This document shows positions 34,465 to 44,055 of a stretch of 64,000 nucleotides of DNA, one piece after another (the first letter of the stretch is position 1; the number at the start of each line of letters is the position of its first letter). A program made the translations under genes and the position numbers. The stretch is from Vibrio sp. RE86 (GTDB lineage Bacteria; Pseudomonadota; Gammaproteobacteria; Enterobacterales; Vibrionaceae), in contig NZ_VTXI01000023.1 in assembly GCF_013114545.1 (NCBI RefSeq), positions 1-64,000 of the forward strand, in the 5' to 3' direction. Below the pieces are notes generated by a model. That model ran no database searches and was not told the DNA's origin. It saw only the letters and a program-made list of their open reading frames with translations.

Positions 34465-36852
34465 ATGAAATTCAGCGAATCATGGCTTCGTGAGTGGGTA
34501 AACCCTGCGGTATCGACTGACGAGCTTACGCACCAAATCACTATGGCTGGCCTAGAGGTAGACGACGTTCTTCCTGTGGCTGGCTCATTCACTGGCGTTA
34601 AAGTAGGTAAAGTGGTTGAGTGTGGTCAACACCCAGACGCAGACAAACTACGCGTAACTAAAGTGGACGTTGGTGGCGAAGAGCTACTAGACATCGTATG
34701 TGGCGCATCTAACTGTCGTCTAGGCATCAAGGTTGCAGTTGCAACGGTTGGCGCTGTACTTCCAGGCGACTTCAAAATCAAGAAAGCGAAACTACGTGGT
34801 CAACCATCACACGGTATGCTTTGTTCATTCTCTGAGCTAGGTATCGACGTAGAATCAGACGGCATTCTAGAACTAGCAGAAGACGCAGTAATCGGTACCG
34901 ATTTCCGTGAATTCCTAGGTCTTGACGACGTGACTGTAGACGTAGACCTTACTGCTAACCGCGCTGACTGTTTCAGCATCCGTGGTCTAGCTCGTGAAGT
35001 TGGCGTACTAAACCGTGCTGACGTAACTGAGCCATCAGTTGAAGCGGTTGCAAACACTATCGAAGACGCAGTATCTATCGAAGTGAAAGCACCAGCTGCA
35101 TGTCCTCGTTACCTTGGTCGTGTAATTAAAAACGTAAACGTTCAAGCTGAAACTCCACTTTGGATGCAAGAAAAACTGCGCCGTTGTGGTATTCGCTCTA
35201 TCGACCCAGTAGTAGACATCACTAACTACGTTCTTCTAGAGCAAGGTCAACCAATGCACGCATTTGATCTAGCTAAGATCGAAGGTGGCATCGTGGTTCG
35301 CCTAGCAGAGCAGGGTGAGAAGCTTACTCTTCTAGATGGCAGCGAAGCTGAACTAAACTCAGATACTCTAGTTGTAGCAGACCACAACAAAGCCCTAGCA
35401 ATCGCAGGTATCTTTGGTGGTGAAGAGTCTGGTGTCACGACTGAGACTAAAGACGTTCTACTTGAGTGTGCGTTCTTCGCACCTGACCATATCCGCGGTC
35501 GTGCTCGTAGCTACGGTCTGCATACTGATTCTTCAATGCGTTTTGAGCGTGGTGTGGATTTCGCACTACAAGCTGACGCAATGGAGCGTGCAACTCAACT
35601 TCTTGTTGAAATCTGTGGCGGTGAAGTAGCACCAGTTGTTGGCGTTGAGTCAGAAGCTGACCTACCAAAAGCAAACACAGTAGCACTACGTCGCACTAAA
35701 CTAGACAACCTACTAGGTCACCACATTGCAGACAGCGATGTTGCTGAGATCCTAGAACGTCTGGGCCTAACCGTTGAAACAACGGCTGAAGGTTGGACTG
35801 CAACAGCACCAACTTGGCGTTTTGATATCGCAATCGAGCAAGACCTAATTGAAGAAGTAGGTCGTATCTACGGTTACGATAACATCCCTAACCAGCACCC
35901 AGCAGCAACGCTGAAGATGCACAACCACGTAGAAGCGAACCTTCCGCTAAAACGTGCACGTGACCTACTGGTTGACCGTGGTTACCACGAAGCGATTACT
36001 TACAGCTTCGTAGAGCCAGAGCAGCAAAAGCTTGTTGTGCCAGATGTTGAGCCACTAATCCTACCGCACCCAATCTCTGCAGATATGTCAGCGATGCGTC
36101 TAGGTCTGATTCAAGGTCTACTAAACACGGTTGTTCACAACCAGAAGCGTCAACAGCCACGCGTTCGTCTATTCGAATACGGCCTACGTTTCATCCCATG
36201 TGAGTCTGCTGAAAACGGTATGCGTCAAGAAGCAATGCTTGCAGGTGTTATCGCTGGTACTCGCAGCGAAGAGCACTGGGACATTGAGACAAATACGGTT
36301 GATTTCTTCGATCTTAAAGGCGATCTAGAAGCTATCCTTGAGCTAACTGCAAACGAAAAAGCATACTCGTTCGCAGCAGCGAAGCACCCAGCACTTCACC
36401 CAGGTCAATCTGCGGCTATCATCGTAGACGGCAAAGAAGTGGGTGTCATTGGTACTGTTCACCCAGAACTAGAGCGTAAGTTCGGTCTTAACGGTCGCAC
36501 TATCGTATTCGAAGTTGAGTGGTCTGCAATCAACACTAAAGTGATTCCAGAAGCAGTACAGCTTTCTAAGTTCCCTGCAAACCGTCGTGATATCGCAGTA
36601 GTAGTAGACGAGTCAGTCGCTTCTGGCGAAATCGTTGAAGCGTGTATCGCAGCTGGTGGTGAGTTCCTAACAGACGCGAAACTATTCGACGTATACGTAG
36701 GTAAGGGCGTAGAAGAAGGCAAGAAGAGCCTAGCTATTGCACTGACTCTACAGTCTGTAGAGCGTACTCTTGAAGATGCAGACATCGCTGGCTCAGTAGA
36801 TGCTATCGTAGCTTCAATCTCAGAGAAATTCGGCGCAGCACTTCGCGACTAA
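34465..36852 (+). CDS. pheT: Phenylalanine-tRNA ligase subunit beta
   Basis: The 795-residue beta subunit (E. coli 795) holds the editing site and the tRNA-anticodon-binding domain. The N-terminal tRNA-binding domain is at residues about 40-150 (VGKVVECGQHPDADKLRVTKVD). The B3/B4 region with the editing pocket follows (RYLGRVIKNVNV, SIDPVVDITNYVLLEQGQPMHAFD), then the B5 domain, and a C-terminal ferredoxin-like anticodon-binding domain (LSKFPANRRDIAVVVDE). Its codon use is as biased as that of pheS. ihfA, its E. coli neighbour downstream, is absent here; a terminator and an unrelated segment follow. Confidence 0.97.
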   Translation: MKFSESWLREWVNPAVSTDELTHQITMAGLEVDDVLPVAGSFTGVKVGKVVECGQHPDADKLRVTKVDVGGEELLDIVCGASNCRLGIKVAVATVGAVLPGDFKIKKAKLRGQPSHGMLCSFSELGIDVESDGILELAEDAVIGTDFREFLGLDDVTVDVDLTANRADCFSIRGLAREVGVLNRADVTEPSVEAVANTIEDAVSIEVKAPAACPRYLGRVIKNVNVQAETPLWMQEKLRRCGIRSIDPVVDITNYVLLEQGQPMHAFDLAKIEGGIVVRLAEQGEKLTLLDGSEAELNSDTLVVADHNKALAIAGIFGGEESGVTTETKDVLLECAFFAPDHIRGRARSYGLHTDSSMRFERGVDFALQADAMERATQLLVEICGGEVAPVVGVESEADLPKANTVALRRTKLDNLLGHHIADSDVAEILERLGLTVETTAEGWTATAPTWRFDIAIEQDLIEEVGRIYGYDNIPNQHPAATLKMHNHVEANLPLKRARDLLVDRGYHEAITYSFVEPEQQKLVVPDVEPLILPHPISADMSAMRLGLIQGLLNTVVHNQKRQQPRVRLFEYGLRFIPCESAENGMRQEAMLAGVIAGTRSEEHWDIETNTVDFFDLKGDLEAILELTANEKAYSFAAAKHPALHPGQSAAIIVDGKEVGVIGTVHPELERKFGLNGRTIVFEVEWSAINTKVIPEAVQLSKFPANRRDIAVVVDESVASGEIVEACIAAGGEFLTDAKLFDVYVGKGVEEGKKSLAIALTLQSVERTLEDADIAGSVDAIVASISEKFGAALRD

Positions 36853-36866
36853 TCACTTCTGATTGA

Positions 36867-36906
36867 TAGAAAACCAAAGGCCTCGCATTGCGAGGCCTTT
36901 TTGTTT
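36867..36906 (+). terminator. pheT terminator (copy A of a near-repeat)
   Basis: TAGAAAACC, then stem AAAGGCCTCGCA / TGCGAGGCCTTT, then TTGTTT. The 33-base segment 36867-36899 recurs with one substitution and one extra base at 42452-42485. Confidence 0.9.
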
Positions 36907-37373
36907 AGGCGAATAAGGAGTAGGGTGTTAACTCGTTATTGGACAAAAATTTGCCAGCGAGCTTCCTAAATTATTAATTGATAGATAAATTAAAGGACGG
37001 CAAATCGTTAACTTTATATCCGCTATCGGTAGTGCCGCTCATACAACCTACCGTTAGAAGTGGCTCCCTTCACATAAATGCTCCTTCCAAAGTAAAGAGT
37101 GCACAGTGCCTTGGCATCCAATTCTCGCTGTTAACTGCTAACAGACTTATAACCACTTATAAATTAATGACTTAATGGATTTTGTTTATTATCGAATTGT
37201 GACTAATTCTGTAGATATAAGAACCAGATTACATAATAATCTCAATTAAATTTCTAAATAGATCAACCAATACTTGCGCTCTCACACTATATGTTAAGTG
37301 GGTATTCATTTCGCAACGGTTGGAAAGACCGTAGCGCAAGTTCTGGGTAATTAATTGAATCGGAAAGATCATC
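36907..37373. other. Intergenic region after pheT
   Basis: About 470 AT-rich bases. A 65-codon frame (36978-37175) has no ribosome-binding site or recognisable protein and is not taken as a gene. An inverted repeat CTGTTAactgcTAACAG is the only clear structure. The region starts a low-similarity segment that runs to the second copy of the pheT-type terminator. Confidence 0.4.
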
Positions 37374-38552
37374 ATGTCACTCTCCATCATAAAAAAACAA
37401 ACAGCAATTACGTTGCTATTGGCGTTATCAGGATGCTCGTCATCCGTCACATCTTCTAGCTCAACCGTTCCATCTGAACCTGTAGTGATCGACCGCAGCT
37501 TCAAGCCTGTAATTGGAGATAATTACGACTATTACCTTGTGAATAGCGCTCTTTCCCTTGCTGCCTATAATGTTGCTCAACAATACCCAAGCATCAATAC
37601 TGCTCAACATTATTCCTATGATCTTTACAGTGAAGATGGCTGGAAAATTAAGTTAAAAGTCCTCGAAGACGTTACTGACGGAATTTATGCGTTTCAATAT
37701 AACTTCAGTGATGAGGATGAAGTTGTAGATCTTGGTAACTTACCAAGGCAACTGCAATTTGAATACAAAAAGGCGTTAGAAATATACACGCCTGAAATGC
37801 AAGAACTACATCAACTCGCAACAGAATACAGACAAATTTATCACCTGGTGAGCGATGCCAACCCTGACGTAGAACTAGAATCGGAGGTTGATTTCTCTAG
37901 CTTAAACTCAAGCATGAATAACTATCCATTCATCTCATTTAATGCAAATGACAATCTGAGCACTCAAGTATCGGACCTTTCTGAAAGTATAAAGAGTGAT
38001 GCTAAAGCCGATTTCATTGACGCACTTAAGTCTGACCGTCTTGTCTTTTGCTCAGATAACCCTGATGATTTAAAACTGTGCACCAACAAAAAAACAATTG
38101 AGCTTTACGGACTAAAGATGGGAATAAGCAGTAGCTGTGAGCTAACTAACTCTAGAGATCACTTATCTTATAGTTCTCCTTTTTACAGCTTTAATAACAA
38201 TGGCAAAAAAACGATTTTTATCAAAGAGCAGAGGTACATAAAGGGTAATAACCTCTCTCTTCCAAAAATAGATAAAGTTAGGTTTGCTTTCCTAGAATAT
38301 GGGGAAGGCAAGTGTGAAGATAGATTGGTTTTAATCGAGACCTCGTTTAAAACCCAAAGTGAGTCCGTCTTCCAAGATGTTCGGAATTTTGTTGAAAGAA
38401 AAAACTACAAAGAAACCGGAACAAACATTCCCTATAACAAATACCGAGCAAGGAGTGTTGATTTCAGATCTCAACAAACTGACATCTCCGTTAACCTTTC
38501 ATACGAAGAAAAGTATATGACTCTTACTTACAAGCATGACTCATATAATTAA
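37374..38552 (+). CDS. Orphan lipoprotein of unknown function
   Basis: A 392-residue protein with a lipobox ALSGC (Cys21) after a short basic N-terminus, followed by a Ser-rich linker; it should be anchored in the envelope. The mature part is rich in Asn, Ser, Tyr and Lys and has six further Cys (CSDNPDDLKLC, SSCELT, GKCED), some of which could pair. No family is recognised. Base composition is more AT-rich than the neighbouring core genes. It is alone between the pheT terminator and the next transport genes, and a strong hairpin follows the stop. It may be an acquired gene. Confidence 0.65.
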   Translation: MSLSIIKKQTAITLLLALSGCSSSVTSSSSTVPSEPVVIDRSFKPVIGDNYDYYLVNSALSLAAYNVAQQYPSINTAQHYSYDLYSEDGWKIKLKVLEDVTDGIYAFQYNFSDEDEVVDLGNLPRQLQFEYKKALEIYTPEMQELHQLATEYRQIYHLVSDANPDVELESEVDFSSLNSSMNNYPFISFNANDNLSTQVSDLSESIKSDAKADFIDALKSDRLVFCSDNPDDLKLCTNKKTIELYGLKMGISSSCELTNSRDHLSYSSPFYSFNNNGKKTIFIKEQRYIKGNNLSLPKIDKVRFAFLEYGEGKCEDRLVLIETSFKTQSESVFQDVRNFVERKNYKETGTNIPYNKYRARSVDFRSQQTDISVNLSYEEKYMTLTYKHDSYN

Positions 38553-38854
38553 TGCTCTTAAGTAGTCGATGACCAATTCCTAGTCACCGACTACTCATAA
38601 AAACGTGCTAACGGGTTACCCATTTTTGGCAGTGCTCATGATCTTGAATATGTGAAAAGCAAGTCAGATTTAATAGGTAATTCATTGTAAGTGAATGAAT
38701 TATGAACTGATCGGCTAAATAAATACTAGCAAAAGCACACGAAATAGTTTGTTCTCACATTGAGAACGTAATCAAGTAAAACTCATAGTGGGTAAAGCAT
38801 GTTTGCTATCGTCGGTTCACATAACCTCATTCGGAATAAAATAGCAGAGAAAAA
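38553..38854. other. Intergenic region with inverted repeats
   Basis: Contains the hairpin at 38561-38595 and a short dyad GTTCTCACATTGAGAAC at 38751-38767, which looks like a possible operator. No gene is seen. It is AT-rich like its surroundings. Confidence 0.4.
38561..38595 (+). terminator. Hairpin after the orphan lipoprotein gene
   Basis: AGTAGTCGaTGAC pairs with GTCAcCGACTACT around a nine-base loop, nine bases after the stop codon. The T-run is poor, so it may stabilise the mRNA instead of ending transcription. Confidence 0.5.
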
Positions 38855-39082
38855 GTGACAACTTTTATTGAAATGATCAGACTTTATTGGAATCGAATAA
38901 ACTATATTGTCTTTCGACAACTCGAACGACATTCAAGCTTAATATTAGGTTTTGTAGGGAAAACGCACGCACATAAAATATGTAGAGCATTTGATCTAAC
39001 AAGTTTTGGGGCATTTCTGAGTTACGAAGTGCCAACTGTAAAGGTTCTAGACATAAATGAGCTACAGTGTCCCCTAAATTAG
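38855..39082 (+). CDS. Doubtful small hypothetical protein
   Basis: A 75-residue frame starting GTG, with GAGAAAAAG ahead as a weak ribosome-binding site. The product has a basic, aromatic-rich N-terminal half (IRLYWNRINYIVFRQLERH) and no recognised domain or signal peptide. It may be a gene, a remnant of a longer one, or chance. A GC-rich hairpin (TGCCCCC / GGGGGCA, 39126-39152) follows. Confidence 0.25.
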   Translation: MTTFIEMIRLYWNRINYIVFRQLERHSSLILGFVGKTHAHKICRAFDLTSFGAFLSYEVPTVKVLDINELQCPLN

Positions 39083-39228
39083 AAATTCATAGATAACTAA
39101 AAGTATGGGAAGTAGCTAAGTTTAATGCCCCCGTTTTGTTAAAAGGGGGCACGTCTATTGCTACCAACGATGACTCTCTGCATTGTCATCGAATAAATGT
39201 ATTGTTTTTTTAATCAGCTATTTTGCTA

Positions 39229-40440
39229 TTAACGAATAGAACGGACGCTGGTTGTCATTAACCAAAGTGCTATTAGTAACTGTGTAGCAAAACACCCAAC
39301 GAACAGCCACTTAATACCAATCAATGATGTGAGATAACCTGAACCTGCAAGACCAAATGGCATCAGGAGTTTGAATAGCGAGCCTGTTATCCCGTTTACC
39401 CGACCTAGAACGCTGACATCAAAGGCTTCTTGGCGGTAACTCCAGATACAGATGCTGCTATATAGACCCACAGCGGATACCCAAAAGAACCCAGCAATTA
39501 GCGCTGTTTGATTCCCCATGGCCAGTGGAATCACAAACCCGATGGATTCGAGTGCGATTGAGACAATGAGAAGCCATCCCAGCCCCCATCTCTTGCGTAA
39601 CTTGTCAGCGCTGAATGCACCGATAAGACCACCAATACCAGAAGCGACGATCAGATAACTGACGCCCACCGCATTCAATCCTAAATCTGCTTTGGCATAA
39701 TAGATAGCCTGAATCCAGAATACGGCACCTGTTGTGTTGATGACCATGACAGCAAGAGTAATCAACCACATGTTCTGCTCATTACGTAGTGCTTGCCATC
39801 CCTCTTTTATCGCGCTGAAAGTACTTTGTTTGTCTGTGTTGATAGGTGTTTTTACGTCGAGCCTTTTGAGCTGCCAAAAAGCCAGTAGCATCAAAAGTGC
39901 TACACCGATGAAGACGTTATGAATGGTGGCCAGCAACATGATGGCCCCTGAGAGCACAGGCCCAACGGTTTCCATAAAACTGCCCAAGGAGCTCATTCGA
40001 GCTGTCGCCACATTCTGAGTTTCATGGGAAAGCGCGCTTTTCTGAATCGACATACGCGCATTGTGGTAGCCGTAGTTAAACGCCATCATTAAGAACGCAC
40101 ATGGGAACAGAACCCACAATGGCTCTGCAAGGAACTCAACCGCGAGGAACGAGATAAACACCGTTATAGCCTGACCAAGCAACATGGTCAGCGACCACTG
40201 CTTTTTATCGCTGCGATCGACCCACACGCCAATAAACAGCGCCAGTAATAGATTGGGCATAAACTCAACGGCTCTCATCCAACCCATCCATTCGGAAGAT
40301 TGGGTCAGTTCATACACCAACAAAGGTAGTGCAAGTGTGTAGATTTGGCTCGCGAAGCTAACAAACAGAGCACTGCTAAACAACGTAACGAAGGGTCTAT
40401 TCTTCCATATGGAGCCATGAGACTCAGCTAACGTATTCAT
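39229..40440 (-). CDS. MFS transporter, EntS-like group
   Basis: A 403-residue inner-membrane protein with about 12 membrane segments. The loop between segments 2 and 3, GVWVDRSDKKQW, matches the MFS signature (G-x3-D-R-x-D/G). The central cytoplasmic loop is at residues about 195-215. The substrate cannot be told. The gene is divergent from an SgrR-like regulator, 91 bases apart. In E. coli, sgrR sits beside the sugar efflux gene setA, so a sugar or sugar-phosphate efflux role is plausible. Confidence 0.82.
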   Translation of the reverse strand: MNTLAESHGSIWKNRPFVTLFSSALFVSFASQIYTLALPLLVYELTQSSEWMGWMRAVEFMPNLLLALFIGVWVDRSDKKQWSLTMLLGQAITVFISFLAVEFLAEPLWVLFPCAFLMMAFNYGYHNARMSIQKSALSHETQNVATARMSSLGSFMETVGPVLSGAIMLLATIHNVFIGVALLMLLAFWQLKRLDVKTPINTDKQSTFSAIKEGWQALRNEQNMWLITLAVMVINTTGAVFWIQAIYYAKADLGLNAVGVSYLIVASGIGGLIGAFSADKLRKRWGLGWLLIVSIALESIGFVIPLAMGNQTALIAGFFWVSAVGLYSSICIWSYRQEAFDVSVLGRVNGITGSLFKLLMPFGLAGSGYLTSLIGIKWLFVGCFATQLLIALWLMTTSVRSIR

Positions 40441-40531
40441 CTAAATATCCTTTTTATTTTTGGTAACACGGCTATTATTTGAAAATAAAAGATGAAGAAA
40501 AATAGAAATATAATTTTAGGATTTCACCTTT

Positions 40532-42220
40532 ATGCGTTATTGGTTAGCTTTGGTATTTTTGCGAGACTTTGGATTTGAGATAGGCCGATGGACACCGATT
40601 TCATTAGATGACATAACGAAAGCGTTGAACTGCACGCGTCGTAACGCGCAATTAGTCATCAAAAGGCTGGTGGAAGAGTCGATCATAGATTGGAAGTCGG
40701 GTGTTGGCAGAGGGAATTTACCTCAGCTTCTCCTTAAAGAATCGGTACACACCACATTAATCGAACAAGCTAAGTTTTGGATGAATGAGGGAAAAGCCGA
40801 TCAAGCGTTGAACCTTATCAGAAGCAAAGATCGTGATCAGTTCATTGCCGAGTTTGTTAGTCAATATCAACAGCAAGATAACGATCAAGACATCCTCCAA
40901 ATCCCATTTTATCGAGCGACACACAGCTTGATCCCCTATGAAATATCTAGGCGTACTGAACAGCACATCGCTGATTACCTCTATGCGAACCTGTTACGTT
41001 TCAACAGAGATACAGGCCAGTTGGAAGGCGATTTAGCGCAAACTTGGGTGCATACAGGCGATATGCTAGAGGTTCGACTGCGTAAGTCACTTAAGTTCTG
41101 GGATGGCTCAGCACTGACTGCATTTGATGTGAAGGCAGCCTATGAGTCGATCATCTCGTCAAACTCGGTGAGTCGAGGTCTGTTCTTACTCATTGATGAG
41201 TTTTCTGTGGTCGACGAGTACACCTTACGAATTCGCTCCAAACGTTTGTCTCACTATCTGCCAAGGCTGATGGCACATGGTGCGCTGTCAGTTTCCAAAT
41301 TAAATAGCGACGGTACGATAGTCGGAAGTGGAGCGTTTCGATTGGCAGAGCAAACCGATTACCGAACGCTACTTACTGCATCTCCTCATTATCACGGCTA
41401 TCGACCTTGGCTAGATGGCGTAGAAATCTGGAACATGGGCTTATCTGCAAATGACTTTCAAATGCATTGCGATATTGTGCACGGCAGCTCTGCCCCGGAT
41501 ATTGCTGATGAATTCAAACAGGTACAACAGTGGGAAGAGGGCTGTATCTACGCTTGTTTAAACAGTGCAAACAACGCGTGGATGAAGTTGGCAAAACATC
41601 GTCGATACATCCAACAGTTATTGCAATCCTTGCCGATGAACGGTGTGAGAGACACTATGGTTTATCGACGAGCCTCAGGAATGACAAGCCTTGAACCCTT
41701 AAAGCTAGGCAAGGCGGTGGACTTGTCTTCCGCGAATCAGGTGCCCCTTGAGGTCTTAACTTATCAGCTGCCAGGACATATTGAAGCGGCTGAAAATATC
41801 ACGGCACTGCTTTGTCAGCATGGTTTGAAGTCAAATCTTACTGTACTGCCATATCCTGAATTTGATCAAATAGACCGGCAATCGAAAGCCGATATTATCG
41901 TTTCTGGTGAAGTGTTTGGTGAACATAAGGAGAGTTCTTGGCTTGGATGGTTGTTGTGTACTAACACCGTGACGGCGAGCTTGAATCAGAAATCAAAATC
42001 TTGGTTCGAACAGCAAGTGTTTGATAATTTGTCTCAAACGGAAGAGGAGATGCGTGTTCAAGGTTATCAGCGAATTGAGCGCGAGTTGATTCGAAAAGCG
42101 ATTTATATGCCTCTGTTTCAATGCGCGCAAGATATGAGAATCTCTCATAAAGTGAATGCGATGGATCTTCTTACTAATGGTTGGATCGACTTCAATCAGG
42201 TTGTTTTTGAAAGCCGTTAA
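40532..42220 (+). CDS. SgrR-like regulator with solute-binding domain
   Basis: SgrR senses sugar-phosphate stress in E. coli; it joins a winged DNA-binding domain to a periplasmic-binding-protein-like ligand domain in the cytoplasm. This 562-residue product has the HTH at residues about 24-70 (LDDITKALNCTRRNAQLVIKRLVEESIIDWKSGVGRG) and then an SBP family 5 domain (LRFNRDTGQLEGDLAQTWVHTGDMLEVRLRKSLKFWDGSALTAFDVKAAYESI). No signal peptide is present. It probably controls the divergent MFS gene. No SgrS-like RNA can be recognised in the short gap. Confidence 0.85.
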   Translation: MRYWLALVFLRDFGFEIGRWTPISLDDITKALNCTRRNAQLVIKRLVEESIIDWKSGVGRGNLPQLLLKESVHTTLIEQAKFWMNEGKADQALNLIRSKDRDQFIAEFVSQYQQQDNDQDILQIPFYRATHSLIPYEISRRTEQHIADYLYANLLRFNRDTGQLEGDLAQTWVHTGDMLEVRLRKSLKFWDGSALTAFDVKAAYESIISSNSVSRGLFLLIDEFSVVDEYTLRIRSKRLSHYLPRLMAHGALSVSKLNSDGTIVGSGAFRLAEQTDYRTLLTASPHYHGYRPWLDGVEIWNMGLSANDFQMHCDIVHGSSAPDIADEFKQVQQWEEGCIYACLNSANNAWMKLAKHRRYIQQLLQSLPMNGVRDTMVYRRASGMTSLEPLKLGKAVDLSSANQVPLEVLTYQLPGHIEAAENITALLCQHGLKSNLTVLPYPEFDQIDRQSKADIIVSGEVFGEHKESSWLGWLLCTNTVTASLNQKSKSWFEQQVFDNLSQTEEEMRVQGYQRIERELIRKAIYMPLFQCAQDMRISHKVNAMDLLTNGWIDFNQVVFESR

Positions 42221-42546
42221 ATGGGGCGTGATTCCAGTCAGTTGATCAATAAAAATACTCTCTTTCAATGAAGGTGCCGATAACCTTAATCTTGCATTTG
42301 AGCCAAGAGCAGCAAAATGAAACCATTTTTCGCGCTTTGTGAGTCTTGTATTTTAGGTTAGTTGTGTTTGGTTAAAACTCACCGAATCGAGAGCGTAAGC
42401 TTTTTGGCTCAACCAATAATGGGACAGTAATGTGTTGGCTGGTCACTACCTTAGAAAACCAAAGGCCCCGCAATTGCGAGGCCTTATTTTTTTAAAGCTA
42501 TAGCCGAGGGGTAAAATACCCAAAAGCGTTTTCTCGTATCTAGCGA
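42221..42546. other. Intergenic region with the second pheT-type terminator
   Basis: About 325 bases between convergent genes. The right half holds the terminator at 42452-42490; the left half has no recognised gene or motif. Confidence 0.4.
42452..42490. terminator. Terminator nearly identical to the pheT terminator (copy B)
   Basis: TAGAAAACC, stem AAAGGCCCCGCA / TTGCGAGGCCTT and a run of seven T after TTA. The bases from 42452 to 42485 match 36867-36899 with one substitution and one extra base. It lies after the SgrR-like gene (plus strand) and before the end of the convergent DUF3360 gene. Confidence 0.8.
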
Positions 42547-44055
42547 TTATCGAAAGGTTGGGATAATCGCAGGTATACCGGGTAGTAGGCCAACCAACGC
42601 CATCACACTTGTGAGCACAATAAACATGATGCCAGGTAGCACCCAACGGCTCATTTTACTCAGCTCACCACTGCGTTCTTTACAACCGACTAAGCCTAAG
42701 TTATCTAACAGCATGGTTAGAGACCAACCAAATGCAGGGTTAACCAGTGCTGAAGAGAACACAACAATGGCTGCTGATTGAGTGGTCTTGCCTTCACGCG
42801 TCATCTCCATGCCTGCTTCTAGCAGTGGCACAAATACCCCAACAATCAGCGCAACACAAAGCACAGGTTGCCAGATAGCCAAATCCATTGGGTAACCCCA
42901 AACAGCAGCGATGATACAGAATAGAGCTGTTAGCAAAGCGCCAGCGGGAATAGGGCGTTTAGCGATCGCTGCAGGTACAATGTACGTCCCCCATGAAGAG
43001 GTAAAGTTAGTACCACCGAGCAAAGAACCGAAGGTTTGACGAATTGACGCTGTAGTCATGGTATCGTCAATGTTCATATGTACTTTTTCGGTACGTTCTG
43101 GATAGCTGATCTTTTGAAACACTTGGTGGCCTAGGAAATCTGGTGACCACATAGCCACGGCTAATATCGCAAAGGGCAATACCACCATGAAGTGTTCAAT
43201 GGTCGGTAGGCCTAGCATCCACCCCGTATTCTCACCCCACCAATACATAGGGTTCATGTTAGGTAAACCAGGCTCGGTTTGAAAAGAAAACGGCGCGCCC
43301 ATGGCAAAAGCAATACTGCCACCGAGCAAGCAACTAAGCGGAACTGCTAGCCAACGTTTACGAAAATGCTCTAATAACGCGTATAAAATGATGGTGCAAA
43401 AGATGACGACAAAAGCGATATGGCTCATGTCTATTCCCTCAGCCCAAGCGAACAGCTTTTTGACTTGAGAAACCGTTCCAACAAAACCTAAGTAGAGCAA
43501 TAAGCCGCCACATACGCCTTTACTGGTGAGGTTGGCCAACATGCTGCCACCTTTACTGATAGCGAGCAGTAAGCCAAAAGCGCCAATGAGTAAGCCAAAG
43601 GCCATCGGGTGTCCGCCTGCCGCAACGACAATCGGAATTAAAGGTATGAGTGGACCATGTGTACCCGCAAGGTTCGCGGTAGGCAGTAAAAAACCAGAGA
43701 AAAGAATAATGAAAACGGAGGCAATGAGTAATTCATAACGAACGTTTTCTAGAATAAAACCCTCATTCAGCCCGAATGCGCTAGCAAAGGTTGTTGCAAT
43801 GGCACCCACCATCACCACTTTCCCAATGGTTGCTGCCATTGCTGGAATGGTATCTTCTACCTCGAATCGATAATCTTTAGACGGCAAGTTCGGGCGCCAG
43901 CGCTTTGGCGACATGATTTGTAGTTCGTGTTCTAGATACTGCTCTCGGGAATCAAATTCCGATCTTGGTTTGTGTTGTTGTTCATAAGTGAGTTCATCCT
44001 CGTTGGTTTGAGGCTTATCTGCTCGTAGGTGTACGGACTCTAAGGTGCTGCTCAT
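42547..44055 (-). CDS. DUF3360 family membrane protein, putative transporter
   Basis: A 502-residue inner-membrane protein. A hydrophilic N-terminal part of about 75 residues leads into about 12-13 membrane segments. The pattern of Gly-rich broken segments (TANLAGTHGPLIPLIPIVVAAGGHPMAFGLL) recalls the SLC26/uracil-xanthine permease fold, so a solute transporter is likely, but no substrate is known. The start at 44055 is chosen because AAGGAAT lies before it. A perfect 12-bp palindrome TTGTTGCAACAA is at 44088-44099, just upstream. Confidence 0.75.
   Translation of the reverse strand: MSSTLESVHLRADKPQTNEDELTYEQQHKPRSEFDSREQYLEHELQIMSPKRWRPNLPSKDYRFEVEDTIPAMAATIGKVVMVGAIATTFASAFGLNEGFILENVRYELLIASVFIILFSGFLLPTANLAGTHGPLIPLIPIVVAAGGHPMAFGLLIGAFGLLLAISKGGSMLANLTSKGVCGGLLLYLGFVGTVSQVKKLFAWAEGIDMSHIAFVVIFCTIILYALLEHFRKRWLAVPLSCLLGGSIAFAMGAPFSFQTEPGLPNMNPMYWWGENTGWMLGLPTIEHFMVVLPFAILAVAMWSPDFLGHQVFQKISYPERTEKVHMNIDDTMTTASIRQTFGSLLGGTNFTSSWGTYIVPAAIAKRPIPAGALLTALFCIIAAVWGYPMDLAIWQPVLCVALIVGVFVPLLEAGMEMTREGKTTQSAAIVVFSSALVNPAFGWSLTMLLDNLGLVGCKERSGELSKMSRWVLPGIMFIVLTSVMALVGLLPGIPAIIPTFR

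Noticed and set aside
36978..37175. A 65-codon frame downstream of pheT
   Set aside because: No ribosome-binding site, no domain, and composition like non-coding DNA.
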